NCBI RefSeq assembly: GCF_023278085.1
Contig: NZ_CP066265.1
Coordinates: 4,660,501-4,724,500 of the forward strand
Direction of reading: 5' to 3'
DNA: 64,000 nt
Source of the DNA: Pseudomonas syringae
GTDB lineage: Bacteria > Pseudomonadota > Gammaproteobacteria > Pseudomonadales > Pseudomonadaceae
Part shown: one piece after another, positions 35,901 to 43,285 of the stretch
Layout: the number at the start of each line of letters is the position of its first letter
How positions within the stretch are numbered: the first letter of the stretch is position 1
Program-made: the position numbers and the translations under genes
Notes under the pieces: model-generated
What the model was told of the DNA's origin: nothing
Database searches by the model: none
Seen by the model: the letters and a program-made list of their open reading frames with translations, nothing else

Positions 35901-37869
35901 CATGGCGCAGGCCTGGACCGACGAGCGCTACGGCATGGCCGAGGCGAAAACCGTGGTGGCCGCGCCGATCATCGCCGAGCTGTCGACACCGCGCTTTCTG
36001 GCCGGTGGTGACCAGACCAGCATTGCGCTGGACATCTCTAACCTGTCGGGCAAGGCACAGAAGCTGGACGTGAAAATCAGCGCCGAAGGCCAGTTGAGCA
36101 TGCCCGGCGGCGATCAGAGCAAGCCGTTGCAGCTCAAGCAAGGCCAGCGCGTGACCCTGAAAGTGCCGGTGCTGGCGCAGGGTGGTCTGGGCCAGGGCAA
36201 GATCAAGGTGCAGGTGGAAGGTCTGGACCTGCCGGGCGAAAACCTGCCTGCCTTCACTCGCGAGTGGACGGTTGGCGTGCGTCCTGCCTACCCGGCGATG
36301 CTCAAGCATTACCGCGCCACCCTCAACGATCAGACCTGGAGCCTGCCGGAAGGCGCGCTGGAAGCGTTCGAACCTGCCGGTCGTGAAGCGCTGCTGTCGC
36401 TGTCGAGCCGTCCGCCGCTGAACCTCGGCGAACAGATTCGCGCACTGAAAGCCTACCCTTACGGTTGCCTGGAACAGACCGCCAGCGGCCTGTATCCATC
36501 GCTGTACGCCGATGCCGCAACCCTCAAGCGCCTGGGCCTGACTGGCGAGCCAGATGCCGAACGCAAGCGCAAAGTCGAAATCGGTATCGAGCGCTTGCTG
36601 GGCATGCAGCGCTACAACGGCAGCTTTGGCCTGTGGGGCGCGGACGGCGACGAAGAATACTGGCTGACCGCCTACGTCACCGACTTCCTGCTGCGCGCCC
36701 GCGATCAGGGCTTCGCTGTGCCACCGGATGCGCTGAAGAAAGCCAACGAGCGCCTGCTGCGTTATTTGCAGGATGCCGGTCAGATTCAGGTCAATTACAG
36801 CCAGAACGCCGAACATACCCGCTTTGCCGTACAGGCTTACGCCGGGCTGGTGCTGTCACGCAGCCAACAGGCACCGCTGGCGGCATTGCGCAGCCTGTTC
36901 GACCGCCGCAGCGATGCGCGCTCGGGCCTGCCGCTGGTGCAACTGGCGGTGGCTCTGGAGAAAATGGGCGACAAGCCGCGTGCCGATCTGGCCTTGACCG
37001 CAGGTCTGGCGGTCGGTCGCAAGAACGAATGGCTGGCCGACTACGGCAGCTCGCTGCGTGACCAAGCGCTGATTCTGGCCTTGCTGGAAGAAAACGACCT
37101 CGCCAAAGACAAGCGTGATGAGCGCCTGTTTGCCTTGGCGGATGAAGTGGCTGCCAGCCGCTACCTGTCCACTCAGGAAAGCAACTCGCTGTTCCTGGCG
37201 GGTCGCAACCTGTTGAGCAAACCGGAGAAGGACTGGACCGCGAGCATCGCCAGCGGCACCGAAACCCGTGAGCTGAGCAACCAACAGCCGGGTCTCAAGC
37301 TGGACGGTACACTGCTGGGCTCACCGCTTACGGTTCACAATCAAGGCAGCGAGCCGCTGTATCAGCAACTGACCGTTTCCGGTTATCCAACCCAGCCACC
37401 TGCGGCCGGTGGCGAGAACCTGAGTATCCGTCGCGAATACCTGAGCCTGAGCGGCGCGCCCTTGAACGTCGGCGCGCTGAAAACCGGGCAACTGGTGCTG
37501 GTGCATCTGGAGATCGGTGCCAAGCAGCGCGTGCCGGATGCCTTGGTGGTGGACTTGCTGCCCGCAGGCCTGGAACTGGAAAACCAGAACCTCGCACAAA
37601 GCTCGGCCAGCCTGGAGGATGCCAGCGAAGAGGTGAAAACCATTCGTGAATCGATGGAAAACGCCGGGATCAAGCATCAGGAATATCGCGGCGACCGTTA
37701 CGTGGCTGCGCTGGACATCGACGGCAGCAGCGTGCACCTGCTCTATCTGGCACGCGCAGTCACACCGGGCACTTATCGCGTACCGCCGCCACAGGTGGAA
37801 TCGATGTACCGCCCGAACTGGCAGGCCCTGGGCGAAGCGCCCGCGCAGATGGTGGTGAAGGGCAAGTGA
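32923..37869 (+). CDS. Bacterial alpha-2-macroglobulin lipoprotein (YfhM type)
   Basis: This 1648-residue periplasmic lipoprotein has its signal ending in LLSAC (C18). It consists of many macroglobulin-like beta domains, a bait region and a helical thioester domain. The intact thioester motif YGCLEQ, with C1182, shows it is the covalent trapping type thought to capture attacking proteases. In many proteobacteria it pairs with PBP1c, as it does here with pbpC downstream, suggesting guard duty at wall repair sites. Starts at 32911 (ATG) or 32905 (TTG) are possible; 32923 gives the cleanest signal peptide. Confidence 0.93.
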   Translation: MLNKGLFLACALALLSACDSSTPDKPASSAAPATQAAVPEAQPKPAVDLAALSKRYAGRELTVIDVSEIQVDGASTLSVSFSVPLDPEQKFAEKLHLVDSKNGKVDGAWELSENLMELRLRHLEPQRKLVLTVDAGLLAVNKATLAAEYISRLETRDLQPTVGFASRGSLLPTRLAEGLPVIALNVDKVDVEFFRVKPDSMPNFLAQWDGASSLSSYGSEELLPMADLVYGGRFDLKPARNTRETVLLPIAGIKALQQPGVYLAVMRASGTYSYSQPATLFTLSDIGLSVHRYSNRLDVFTQALEGGKALGEVSVDVYDDNGKVVAQGKTDGDGHAQLPLPAKAAVVLAHKDEQTSMLRLNSSALDLAEFDISGPQAHPLQFFIFGPRDLYRPGETVLLNGLLRDSDGKHVKPQPITVEVRRPDDQVSRKFVWEADSNGFYQYPLQLAEEAPTGRWQLVFDLGDGKPQLYEFKVEDFLPERLALELKGSDTPVAPADDPQFDITGRYLYGAPASGNSLTGQVYVRPLREAVAKLPGYQFGSITEQDLKHDLELEPVTLDAEGHSTLSVKTEWAEAKSPLQLILQASLQESGGRPITRRLVQPIWPAEQLPGVRALFGSTTGGEDYDDEAGKGEAQTNGDGPAEFEIVMADAAGNKLAADNIKVRLIRERRDYYWNYSADDGWSYHFNEKFLNLNEETVTITKDSTAKISFPVEWGPYRVEVEDPSTGMVSSLRFWAGYRWQDNTDGGAVRPDQVKLALDKPAYNDGDTAKVTVTPPAAGKGYLLIESSEGPLWWKEIDVPAEGKSYDIPLDKQWARHDLYVTALVIRPGERKANVTPKRAVGVLHLPLDRAQRKLALTVTAPEKMRPKQPLTLKVAAKNADGSVPKQVHVLVSAVDVGILNITGYATPDPFASLFGRKQYGADQLDIYGQLIEAGQGRLASMAFGGDALAKGGKRPDTSVTIVALQSAPVTLNDAGEGEVSVDIPDFNGELRIMAQAWTDERYGMAEAKTVVAAPIIAELSTPRFLAGGDQTSIALDISNLSGKAQKLDVKISAEGQLSMPGGDQSKPLQLKQGQRVTLKVPVLAQGGLGQGKIKVQVEGLDLPGENLPAFTREWTVGVRPAYPAMLKHYRATLNDQTWSLPEGALEAFEPAGREALLSLSSRPPLNLGEQIRALKAYPYGCLEQTASGLYPSLYADAATLKRLGLTGEPDAERKRKVEIGIERLLGMQRYNGSFGLWGADGDEEYWLTAYVTDFLLRARDQGFAVPPDALKKANERLLRYLQDAGQIQVNYSQNAEHTRFAVQAYAGLVLSRSQQAPLAALRSLFDRRSDARSGLPLVQLAVALEKMGDKPRADLALTAGLAVGRKNEWLADYGSSLRDQALILALLEENDLAKDKRDERLFALADEVAASRYLSTQESNSLFLAGRNLLSKPEKDWTASIASGTETRELSNQQPGLKLDGTLLGSPLTVHNQGSEPLYQQLTVSGYPTQPPAAGGENLSIRREYLSLSGAPLNVGALKTGQLVLVHLEIGAKQRVPDALVVDLLPAGLELENQNLAQSSASLEDASEEVKTIRESMENAGIKHQEYRGDRYVAALDIDGSSVHLLYLARAVTPGTYRVPPPQVESMYRPNWQALGEAPAQMVVKGK

Positions 37870-37895
37870 TCGCTAATTGATTGGAACGCGCCACT

Positions 37896-38142
37896 GTAGG
37901 AGCGAACTTGTTCGCGAAAGGGCCGGTACATCCGCTGAAAATGTACCGGCCGGAATGAAGCTTTCGCGAACAAGTTCGCTCCTACAGAGAAAGAGCGCGG
38001 TACGTCTGCTGATGATGCATCGGCCGGAAACAGAGCCTTCGCGAACGGGCAGGAGCGATCCGCATTGTTCGCGAAAGGGCCGGTACATCCGCTGAAGATG
38101 TACCGGCCGGAATAGAGCCTTCGCGAACAAGTTCGCTCCTAC
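37896..38142. repeat. Paired REP palindromes (two BIME-like units)
   Basis: The motif TAGGAGCGAACTTGTTCGCGAA at about 37896 reappears inverted at about 37965-37985, framing a hairpin built on CCGGTACAT/ATGTACCGG. A second unit covers about 38037-38142, with the outer left arm decayed (GGGCAGGAGCGATCCGC) and the right arm intact. This matches the REP type common in P. syringae and P. fluorescens. These units fill most of the 328-bp gap between the convergent macroglobulin and small membrane-protein genes and may act as terminators or mRNA stabilisers. Confidence 0.9.
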
Positions 38143-38197
38143 AAATGCCCACTGCGCTGGTCCAATTCGCTCCCACAGGTGGGGCAGAGTTAGCACA

Positions 38198-38491
38198 TCA
38201 ATGAATAATCCAGCTCAGCAACCAGAGGCCTAGCGCCAGCCAGATGATCCCGAGGATGATAGAAGCCCGCATGAACGCCCGGACGGCCGAGTACAGCAGC
38301 ATCAGGCCGATGATCAGGGCGACGATGCTGATCAGAGAGGTGTCCATGCCGAGCGTGCGCGACAGGCCGTCGACAAAATTTCCTCCCGCATGGGTAAACC
38401 CGTTGAACAACCACGCAAAGCCGTCGATGAAGAAACGAATCACCGCGCCGATGGCCTGCCCTAGCCATTCAAAAAAGCCTTCTACCTGCAT
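38198..38491 (-). CDS. Small inner-membrane protein of unknown function
   Basis: This 97-residue protein has an amphipathic or hydrophobic N-terminal region (FFEWLGQAIGAVIRFFIDGFAWLFNG) and two closely spaced hydrophobic helices at the C terminus (ISIVALIIGLMLLYSAVRAF and IILGIIWLALGLWLLSWII). I recognise no family. The ATG at 38491 has AGGAC upstream. It is divergent from pbpC, with 112 bases between the starts, so a shared regulatory region is possible. Confidence 0.7.
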   Translation of the reverse strand: MQVEGFFEWLGQAIGAVIRFFIDGFAWLFNGFTHAGGNFVDGLSRTLGMDTSLISIVALIIGLMLLYSAVRAFMRASIILGIIWLALGLWLLSWIIH

Positions 38492-38603
38492 ATGTACGTC
38501 CTGATTGGGGTCGTGAAGAAAATGATCTGTCCGCTTTGGCCGTCGCCAGGGATTCAGGTTCCGTGGATCATAAAGGCTCTTTGCGTTGAAACCTGAATTT
38601 CTT

Positions 38604-40934
38604 ATGCGCCTCGTGCAAAAAATCAAATGGCTGACAGGCGCCATGTTGTTCCTGATCGCCCTGCTCTGGCTCGCTGATCGCCTGTGGCCGTTGCCTCTGC
38701 CCAAGGACGATCTGGCGCGTGTCGTGCTGGCCGAAGACGGCACGCCGTTATGGCGTTTCGCCGATGCCAATGGTGTGTGGCGCTACCCGGTCACTCATGC
38801 CCAGGTATCGCCGTACTACCTTGAAGCGCTGCTGACCTATGAAGACCGCTGGTTCTACCGTCATCCCGGCGTGAACCCGCTGGCGCTGGTGCGCGCCAGT
38901 TGGCAGAACCTCAGCGGGACGCGGGTGGTGTCCGGCGGCAGCACACTGTCGATGCAGGTTGCGCGGCTGCTCGACCCGCATTCACGCACCCTGCCCGGCA
39001 AATTTCGCCAACTGTGGCGCACGTTGCAGCTTGAGTGGCATTTGTCGAAAGATCAGATTCTCGACCTGTACCTCAATCGCGCGCCGTTTGGCGGCACGCT
39101 GCAAGGTGTGGCCGCTGCCAGTTGGACGTATCTGGGCAAATCGCCGCAAAACCTGACCCGTGCCGAAGCCGCGTTGTTGGCGGTGCTGCCGCAGGCGCCG
39201 AGCCGTCTGCGCCCTGATCGTCATCCGCAGCGCGCGCAACTGGCCCGCGACAAGGTGCTCAAGCGACTGGCCGAGTTCCAGGTATGGCCGCAGGGCGCCG
39301 TCGACGAAGCGCTGGAGGAACCGTTGTGGCTGGCGCCGCGACAAGAGCCGAGCCTTGCGCCACTGCTGGCCCGACGCCTGAATCGGCCGAACAGCCCACC
39401 GCTGATCCGCACCACGCTGGATGCCACGCTGCAACGGCGCATGGAAGACTTGCTGATGGGCTGGCGGGCGCGGCTGCCGGAGCGTACCTCGGCGGCGATT
39501 CTGGTGGTCGAGGCGGAGAACATGGCGGTGCGCGCCTACGTGGGCTCGGTGGACATCAACGATGCCAGGCGTTTCGGCCATGTGGACATGGTCACCGCAC
39601 TGCGTTCTCCGGGCTCGACGCTTAAACCGTTTCTGTACGGTATGGCGATGGACGCCGGGCTGATTCACTCCGAATCACTGATGCAGGATGTGCCGCGTCG
39701 TTATGGCGATTACCGGCCGGGCAATTTCTCGACCGGTTTCGGTGGGCCGGTGGCGGCCAGTTCGGCGCTGTCGATGTCACTCAATCTGCCGGCTGTGCAA
39801 CTGCTGGAAGTCTATGGCCCGAAACGCTTTGCCGCCGAACTGCGCAATGGCGGCGTGCCGCTGACCTTGCCGCCGCTGGCCGAACCCAGTCTGGCGCTGA
39901 TTCTGGGGGGTGCCGGCAGCCGGCTGGAAGATCTGGTGACCGGGTACAGCGCCTTTGCCCGGGGCGGTCGAAGTGCCGATGTGCGACTGCAACCGCAGGA
40001 CCGGCTGCGCGAACGGCGGATGATGTCGCCGGGGGCCGCGTGGATTATCCGTCGTATTCTCAGCGGTCAGTCGCGGCCGGATATTGATCCGCGGGCAGAG
40101 CTGGTGCAGCGTCCGCAACTGGCCTGGAAGACCGGCACCAGTTATGGCTTCCGTGATGCCTGGGCGATTGGTGTAGGGCCGCGCTTTCTGGTGGGCGTGT
40201 GGATCGGCAGGCCGGACGGTACGCCGGTGCCGGGGCAGTTCGGACTGGCTTCCGCCGCACCGCTGATGCTTCAGGTTCACGATGTACTGGTCAATCGCGA
40301 CAGCCAGCGCGGGATTGCGGCGCCGGTGCAACCAGTGCCGTTGAACGTCGGTGTGGCGGCGATCTGCTGGCCGCTGGGTCAGCCGATTAGCAAGAGCGAC
40401 CCGAATTGCCGCCGCCAGCGCTTCGCCTGGACGCTGGACAGCACCACGCCGCCGACCTTGCAAGCAGCCGATCAACCGCTCGGGCTGGGTTTGCAGGAGC
40501 GAATCTGGGTCAATGCCAAGGGTTTGCGGGTCGGCGCCAGTTGCCCGGATGCCCAGCCGCAGGATATCGCCCTGTGGCCGGCGCCGCTGGAACCCTGGCT
40601 GCCCAAGGCGGAACGCCGTGAAACAAGGCTGCCGCCCGCCGACCCGGATTGCCCGCCGCAGAACCTGAACCTTGCACCGCCACTGAGCATCGTCGGCGTG
40701 CGCGAAGGCGACAACCTGCGCCTGCCCGCTACCAGCCGCCAGGCCCTGCGCCTGAAACTCTCGGCGTTGGGCGGCAGCGGACGACGCTGGTGGTTCATCG
40801 ACGGCGCGCCGCTGGCAGACACCGACACCCGGCAAGATTTCACCCCGACCCTGAACAAACCAGGGCGTTATCAACTGAGCGTCCTGGACGAAAGCGGCCA
40901 GACGGCAAGGGTTGAATTCAGCGTGGTGGAGTGA
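38604..40934 (+). CDS. pbpC: Penicillin-binding protein 1C
   Basis: This 776-residue bifunctional wall synthase has one N-terminal membrane helix (about residues 8-25). A GT51 transglycosylase domain (YEDRWFYRHPGVNPLALVRA, GGSTLSMQVARLL) and a transpeptidase domain with S338-T-L-K341, S392-L-N394 and K509-T-G-T512 follow, then the C-terminal domain specific to PBP1c (about residues 690-776). All catalytic motifs are intact. It follows the alpha-2-macroglobulin gene, its usual partner, but here a small opposite-strand gene and REP units lie between. A TTG at 38586 is an alternative start with a better-placed AAGG. Confidence 0.94.
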   Translation: MRLVQKIKWLTGAMLFLIALLWLADRLWPLPLPKDDLARVVLAEDGTPLWRFADANGVWRYPVTHAQVSPYYLEALLTYEDRWFYRHPGVNPLALVRASWQNLSGTRVVSGGSTLSMQVARLLDPHSRTLPGKFRQLWRTLQLEWHLSKDQILDLYLNRAPFGGTLQGVAAASWTYLGKSPQNLTRAEAALLAVLPQAPSRLRPDRHPQRAQLARDKVLKRLAEFQVWPQGAVDEALEEPLWLAPRQEPSLAPLLARRLNRPNSPPLIRTTLDATLQRRMEDLLMGWRARLPERTSAAILVVEAENMAVRAYVGSVDINDARRFGHVDMVTALRSPGSTLKPFLYGMAMDAGLIHSESLMQDVPRRYGDYRPGNFSTGFGGPVAASSALSMSLNLPAVQLLEVYGPKRFAAELRNGGVPLTLPPLAEPSLALILGGAGSRLEDLVTGYSAFARGGRSADVRLQPQDRLRERRMMSPGAAWIIRRILSGQSRPDIDPRAELVQRPQLAWKTGTSYGFRDAWAIGVGPRFLVGVWIGRPDGTPVPGQFGLASAAPLMLQVHDVLVNRDSQRGIAAPVQPVPLNVGVAAICWPLGQPISKSDPNCRRQRFAWTLDSTTPPTLQAADQPLGLGLQERIWVNAKGLRVGASCPDAQPQDIALWPAPLEPWLPKAERRETRLPPADPDCPPQNLNLAPPLSIVGVREGDNLRLPATSRQALRLKLSALGGSGRRWWFIDGAPLADTDTRQDFTPTLNKPGRYQLSVLDESGQTARVEFSVVE

Positions 40935-41200
40935 GGAGTGTGACGCCGAGCATCAAGACCGACGTTCAGCGTTATACACAAGTCCAACTGACTCTCGTGC
41001 CAATGCTCCGCGTTGGCACGCATTGGGTGACGCTCCGCGTCACAAAGCTGCAGCCTGGCGCGGTATCAAAGCGCAAAGGAGTCGCAGGCTTTAGTGCTGC
41101 CTATATCTTGGGCCGGGTTGAGTGATGCGCCATGGCTGCAATGTGACGCAGAGCGTCACGAACTGCATTCCCACGCGGAGCGTGAGGAACGATAGGTGTC
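40935..41200. repeat. Dispersed palindromic repeats downstream of pbpC
   Basis: Dyads are seen at 40996-41020 (CGTGCCAA...TTGGCACG), at 41027-41043 (GTGACGC-TCC-GCGTCAC) and at 41142-41197, where TGTGACGCAGAGCGTCACGAACTGCAT repeats the start of the window. They fill most of the 377-bp gap between pbpC and the receiver gene. No gene is supported in this gap. Confidence 0.8.
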
Positions 41201-41311
41201 CGGGAGAACATTTCTCGCGCCCATGCGCGGGGCGAAAGCTGTCGCGGTCTGAGCTGCGTTTTTTTGCTCATCGGGACTTGTGTATAACGCTTAGCGCTTC
41301 GAAACCCGCCG

Positions 41312-41719
41312 TCACTGCACCTGAAAAATCTTCGGTTCGGGGAACAGGTTGTTGAGGGTTTCCAGCAAGCGGACGTGGTAGATGGGTTTGCGGAACAGGT
41401 CGAGTACATGCAGGCGCAGCAGGTCGCTGACGTCGTCCATATCGGCATGGCCTGAGGTCACGATGACGGGCAAGTGCTGGCGGGAGGTGTGATCGCGAAG
41501 GTGGCGGATCAACTGGATGCCGCTTTCCTCCGGCATCCGCAAATCAGTGATCACCAGTGCGATATCCGGATGGAGAGTCAGCTGGTGCAAGGCCATCTTG
41601 ACGGAAGACGCGGTGAAGCAACAGAACCCCTCGCCTTCGAGCAATTCCGCCAGCTCCTCGTTTGCGTCCTCTTCGTCGTCAACCAGAAGCAATTGCTGGC
41701 GGGGGGCATGGACAGCCAT
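41312..41719 (-). CDS. Single-domain response regulator beside flp
   Basis: This 135-residue protein is almost only a receiver domain: acidic residues in LLVDDEED, phosphoacceptor D59 in ALVITDLRMPE, a TSGHADMDD switch segment and the conserved lysine in DLFRKPIYHV. A short C-terminal tail (LNNLFPEPKIFQVQ) carries no DNA-binding or enzymatic domain. It starts 40 bases beyond the flp stop on the same strand, so it may be read through from the pilin promoter. It could act as a CheY-like adaptor or phosphate sink for the Tad system. That link rests only on position. Confidence 0.85.
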   Translation of the reverse strand: MAVHAPRQQLLLVDDEEDANEELAELLEGEGFCCFTASSVKMALHQLTLHPDIALVITDLRMPEESGIQLIRHLRDHTSRQHLPVIVTSGHADMDDVSDLLRLHVLDLFRKPIYHVRLLETLNNLFPEPKIFQVQ

Positions 41720-41759
41720 AGGATTATCTCGACAAGTATCTCGGAAGCACAATCATAAA

Positions 41760-41984
41760 CTACCCCGCGGCAGGTGTGGTGGTTGCTGGCGTACCCGTTA
41801 AGGCAGTTTGAATTTTCGTGAAAATTGCCGCCACGCTTTTGCTGATTTCTGGAACAAAAGCAATCAATGCCACGGCAACCATCGCCGCTACCAACGCGTA
41901 CTCAATACCTGAAGCAGCTTCACGATCTCTCAAAAAACAACTAATCCGAGTGTAGGCACCTACATAAATCTTGGTAAGGAACAT
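41760..41984 (-). CDS. flp: Flp-type pilin
   Basis: This is a 74-residue prepilin. The leader ends REAASG, followed by the Flp signature IEYALVAAMVAVALIAFVP, so cleavage is expected after the glycine before IEYAL, by FppA. A short Thr/Pro/Ala-rich tail follows. AAGGAG lies eight bases before the ATG, consistent with high expression. It is transcribed away from the rcpC-tad operon. It should form the fibre of the Tad pilus, which mediates surface adhesion. Confidence 0.95.
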   Translation of the reverse strand: MFLTKIYVGAYTRISCFLRDREAASGIEYALVAAMVAVALIAFVPEISKSVAAIFTKIQTALTGTPATTTPAAG

Positions 41985-42305
41985 CTTATTTCTCCTTGCG
42001 CCTCCGAGGCGCGAACATGCATCACACATGCGAAACCATCTGCACCCTCAGCATTGTCCCCAAACCCCAAACCCACAATCGCAAAAAAGCATTAACCGGA
42101 AAGTTATAGACCCGGCATAACCCCCGAAACAGGCACTTCAAGCGCTGCCTGATCAGACAAAAACCCTTTCATACCAAAGCACTATGGCGCTTTTTAAACA
42201 ATGAGCTAACGTCACACAAAAGCCTGTATGCAGTTCACCGTTGCTTTATTACGAAGTTGACGCACCGGTTCGAGAGTGTCCTGCGATGACAAAGGGAAAG
42301 TTGCC
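41985..42305. promoter_or_regulatory. Divergent control region between flp and rcpC
   Basis: This 321-bp, comparatively AT-rich gap separates the pilin gene (minus) from the assembly operon (plus) and must hold both promoters. On the minus strand it contains a GGGTTTGGGGTTTGGGG direct repeat about 75 bases before the flp ATG, and CTATAACTT as a possible -10 further upstream. PprB is the expected activator by analogy with P. aeruginosa, but I cannot identify its site. Confidence 0.5.
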
Positions 42306-43265
42306 ATGAGCAGTCGTATCACTATGGTGCTCGCTGTACTGTTTTTGCTGGGTGCGTTGATCGCCGGATACTTGGGAATTGTCATCGGCAGGCCGCCTGA
42401 TGCATCTGTCGCTGCCCCACCGACAGCACCCCCGGTAACCGCCGAACAAACCACCCAGACCGCCCCGACACCGTCCGTCGAGGAATCATTGCGCCACAAT
42501 GTCGTGGTCGTCGCCCGGGATATCCCCGCCTACACGCCGATCACTGTGGATGATCTGGAAATCGAACGCCTCAAGGTCGCGCCGCCCGGAAGCTTTGACG
42601 CCATCGATAAACTCGTAGGCCGCAGCAGTTGGCGAACGCTGACTGCCGGAACCTGGCTCAGCGAGAGCAGCTTCGAGGCAGGCGGCACGCTGGCGAGGAT
42701 GATTCGTCCGCATGAGCGGGCGCTGGCCTTGCAGGTGGACGAAGTGATCGGCGCGTCCGGGCAGCTCAGCCCGGGCGATTACGTGGACGTGCTGCTTTAT
42801 CTGCCGGAAGACACCACCAACCTCAATCGATCCAGCCAAGTGGTGGTGCCCGCCCTGCGCGTGCTCAGCATCGGTGAATTGCTTGGCCCGGATCGTAATG
42901 GCAAGCCGGTGCAGCCCGTTACGGCTGACGAACGCCTCAAGCAAGAACAGCACCGGATCAATGCGCGGACGGTGTCGGTTGCCGTGCCCGAAGCGCTGCT
43001 GGGGCGCCTGATGCTGGCCTCGCAAACCGGCGTATTGCGCCTGGCCGTGCGCAGTGCAGATGAAGGCAATCTGCAGAATTACTGGGCGGGCGAAGCCGGC
43101 AGTCGCGACATCGCCGAGCGGCTGGATTCGGCCAATCGTCAACTGGTCAGCTTCCGACAATTGAGCCTGAGCACGGCCAGTGCGCCGACGCCAGGTGCAA
43201 CATCCCGCGCACCGCGCCCCGTCGAGGTGATACGCGGTAACCAGATCACGCAACAAACTCCCTGA
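42306..43265 (+). CDS. rcpC: Flp pilus assembly protein RcpC/CpaB
   Basis: This 319-residue protein has an N-terminal membrane anchor (ITMVLAVLFLLGALIAGYLGIVIG), a Pro/Thr-rich linker and a SAF/beta-clip domain (VVVARDIPAYTPITVDDLEIERL, then RMIRPHERALALQVD). The RcpC/CpaB family acts in the periplasm and helps gate or stabilise the Tad secretin. The ATG at 42306 begins the anchor. It is the first gene of the rcpC-rcpA-tadZABCD operon. Confidence 0.92.
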   Translation: MSSRITMVLAVLFLLGALIAGYLGIVIGRPPDASVAAPPTAPPVTAEQTTQTAPTPSVEESLRHNVVVVARDIPAYTPITVDDLEIERLKVAPPGSFDAIDKLVGRSSWRTLTAGTWLSESSFEAGGTLARMIRPHERALALQVDEVIGASGQLSPGDYVDVLLYLPEDTTNLNRSSQVVVPALRVLSIGELLGPDRNGKPVQPVTADERLKQEQHRINARTVSVAVPEALLGRLMLASQTGVLRLAVRSADEGNLQNYWAGEAGSRDIAERLDSANRQLVSFRQLSLSTASAPTPGATSRAPRPVEVIRGNQITQQTP

Positions 43266-43285
43266 TAGAGCAAGGATTGCATTTG

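Noticed and set aside
33994..36816. Very long open frame (940 codons) on the minus strand opposite the alpha-2-macroglobulin gene
   Set aside because: It mirrors the codon pattern of a GC-rich gene; the translation has no domain logic, no ribosome site, and the plus-strand protein has intact lipobox and thioester motifs.
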